A DNA stretch of 51,225 nucleotides, taken from the NCBI GenBank assembly GCA_016124755.1, contig WGNA01000025.1, forward strand, positions 1 through 51,225, written 5' to 3'. The notes under the pieces were generated by a model, which did not search any database, was not told the DNA's origin, and saw only the letters and a program-made list of their open reading frames with translations. A program made the translations under genes and the position numbers. This stretch comes from Bacteroidota bacterium. GTDB taxonomy: Bacteria; Bacteroidota; Bacteroidia; NS11-12g; UBA9320. Shown here one piece after another: positions 50,799 to 51,225 of the stretch (positions within the stretch are counted from its first letter, which is position 1; every line of letters begins with the position of its first letter).

Positions 50799-51225
50799 AT
50801 CGAAAATCCAAAAGCGAAAATCCAGAAATTGAAAATCGAATAACCGTTACAACTAAAACATAAGATTCAAGAACTGCGTGACTCTGCGGTTAAACCCAAG
50901 TACGATTTCAGAAGTACGATTTACGAACGGGTCGACCAAAATGGAAAAGTGAAAAGCCAAAAGACGAAAATCGAAGAAAGAACTAAACTGAAATGGAGAA
51001 TAAACAACTGCGTTACTCTGCGAAAAACTTTGCGTGACTTTGCGGTTAAACTCGAGTACGAATTCAGAGGTATGATGTACGAACGGGTCGACAAAATGGA
51101 AAAGGGAAAATCTAAAAGACGAAAATCGAAGAAAGAACTAAACTGAAATGGAGAATAAACAACTGCGTTACTCTGCGAAAAACTTTGCGCGACTTTGCGG
51201 TTAAATAAAAGTACGATTTAAGAGG
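50799..51225. repeat. Direct repeats of the CTTTGCGTGACTTTGCGG family at the window end
   Basis: A 156-bp unit begins with GGGTCGAC (50929 and 51085) and contains GGAAAA(G)TGAAAAG-type purines, AAAGAACTAAACTGAAATGG, ACTGCGTTACTCTGCG and CTTTGCG(T/C)GACTTTGCGG. It runs to the window edge, where the second copy is cut. A partial unit precedes it at 50870. Relatives are at 16225-16330 and 44845-45070. The open frame at 50949-51146 is repeat-derived and is not a gene. Confidence 0.85.

Noticed and set aside
50949-51146. 65-codon open frame at the window end
   Set aside because: It lies wholly within the 156-bp direct repeat and is Lys/Arg-rich purine-repeat translation.

Overview
The window reads as a chromosomal segment of a member of the Bacteroidota, most likely near the Flavobacteriales. 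The evidence is a type A type-IX-secretion sorting domain (end of the gene at 4824-7385), a type B / gliding-associated C-terminal domain (end of the gene at 45972-50798), Bacteroidota-restricted families (DUF3667, a DUF6427-like membrane protein, the small protein often mislabelled PRPP synthetase), frequent TTG starts, no strong Shine-Dalgarno sequences and a few TAnnTTTG -7 boxes. No tRNA, rRNA, CRISPR array, transposase or integrase was seen.

Layout. 1-520: five 104-bp tandem repeats. 578-3497 (minus): a retropepsin-like protease, gpmI and an exported protein. 4001-7385 (plus): an envelope protein and a four-repeat lamin-tail-like secreted protein. 7751-11694 (minus): DUF3667 membrane protein, a frameshifted beta-barrel, an exported protein carrying an in-frame palindrome, another beta-barrel. 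11885-15583: hflX divergent from an exported protein and a membrane protein. 15584-16439: repeats. 16440-19075: frr, a histidine phosphatase, and a menaquinone pair (MenI-like thioesterase plus isochorismate synthase). 19208-22176: lipoprotein cytochrome c, SDR, ADP-ribosyltransferase fragment, ARPP-1-like protein. 22177-26560: long dispersed repeats that bracket a Fic gene and an orphan MNT nucleotidyltransferase gene. 26878-30600: a 1240-residue sensor made of a beta-propeller and a class III adenylate cyclase. 30981-36000: an AT-rich array of minus-strand accessory genes separated by attC-like imperfect inverted repeats (FRG + DUF262 pair, lipoprotein module, membrane-anchored protein). 36134-39586: pyruvate carboxylase. 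39660-40330: composite repeats. 40354-44705: DUF4139 protein divergent from a three-domain caspase-like protein. 45225-50798: NTF2-like protein and a giant T9SS-exported adhesin-like protein. 50799-51225: repeats.

The core metabolic genes (gpmI, pyc, menI/menF) and the translation genes (frr, hflX) are ordinary. What stands out is the density and variety of palindromic or dispersed repeats, and the accessory genes placed between them. The best candidates for something undescribed are the attC-like cassette array at 30981-36000 with its FRG/DUF262 pair; the family of perfect palindromes that share a core but have private symmetric arms (7518, 15677, 40271), with an in-gene palindrome of another sequence at 10417; the caspase protein with two degenerate and one intact catalytic domain; and the lipoprotein propeller-cyclase.
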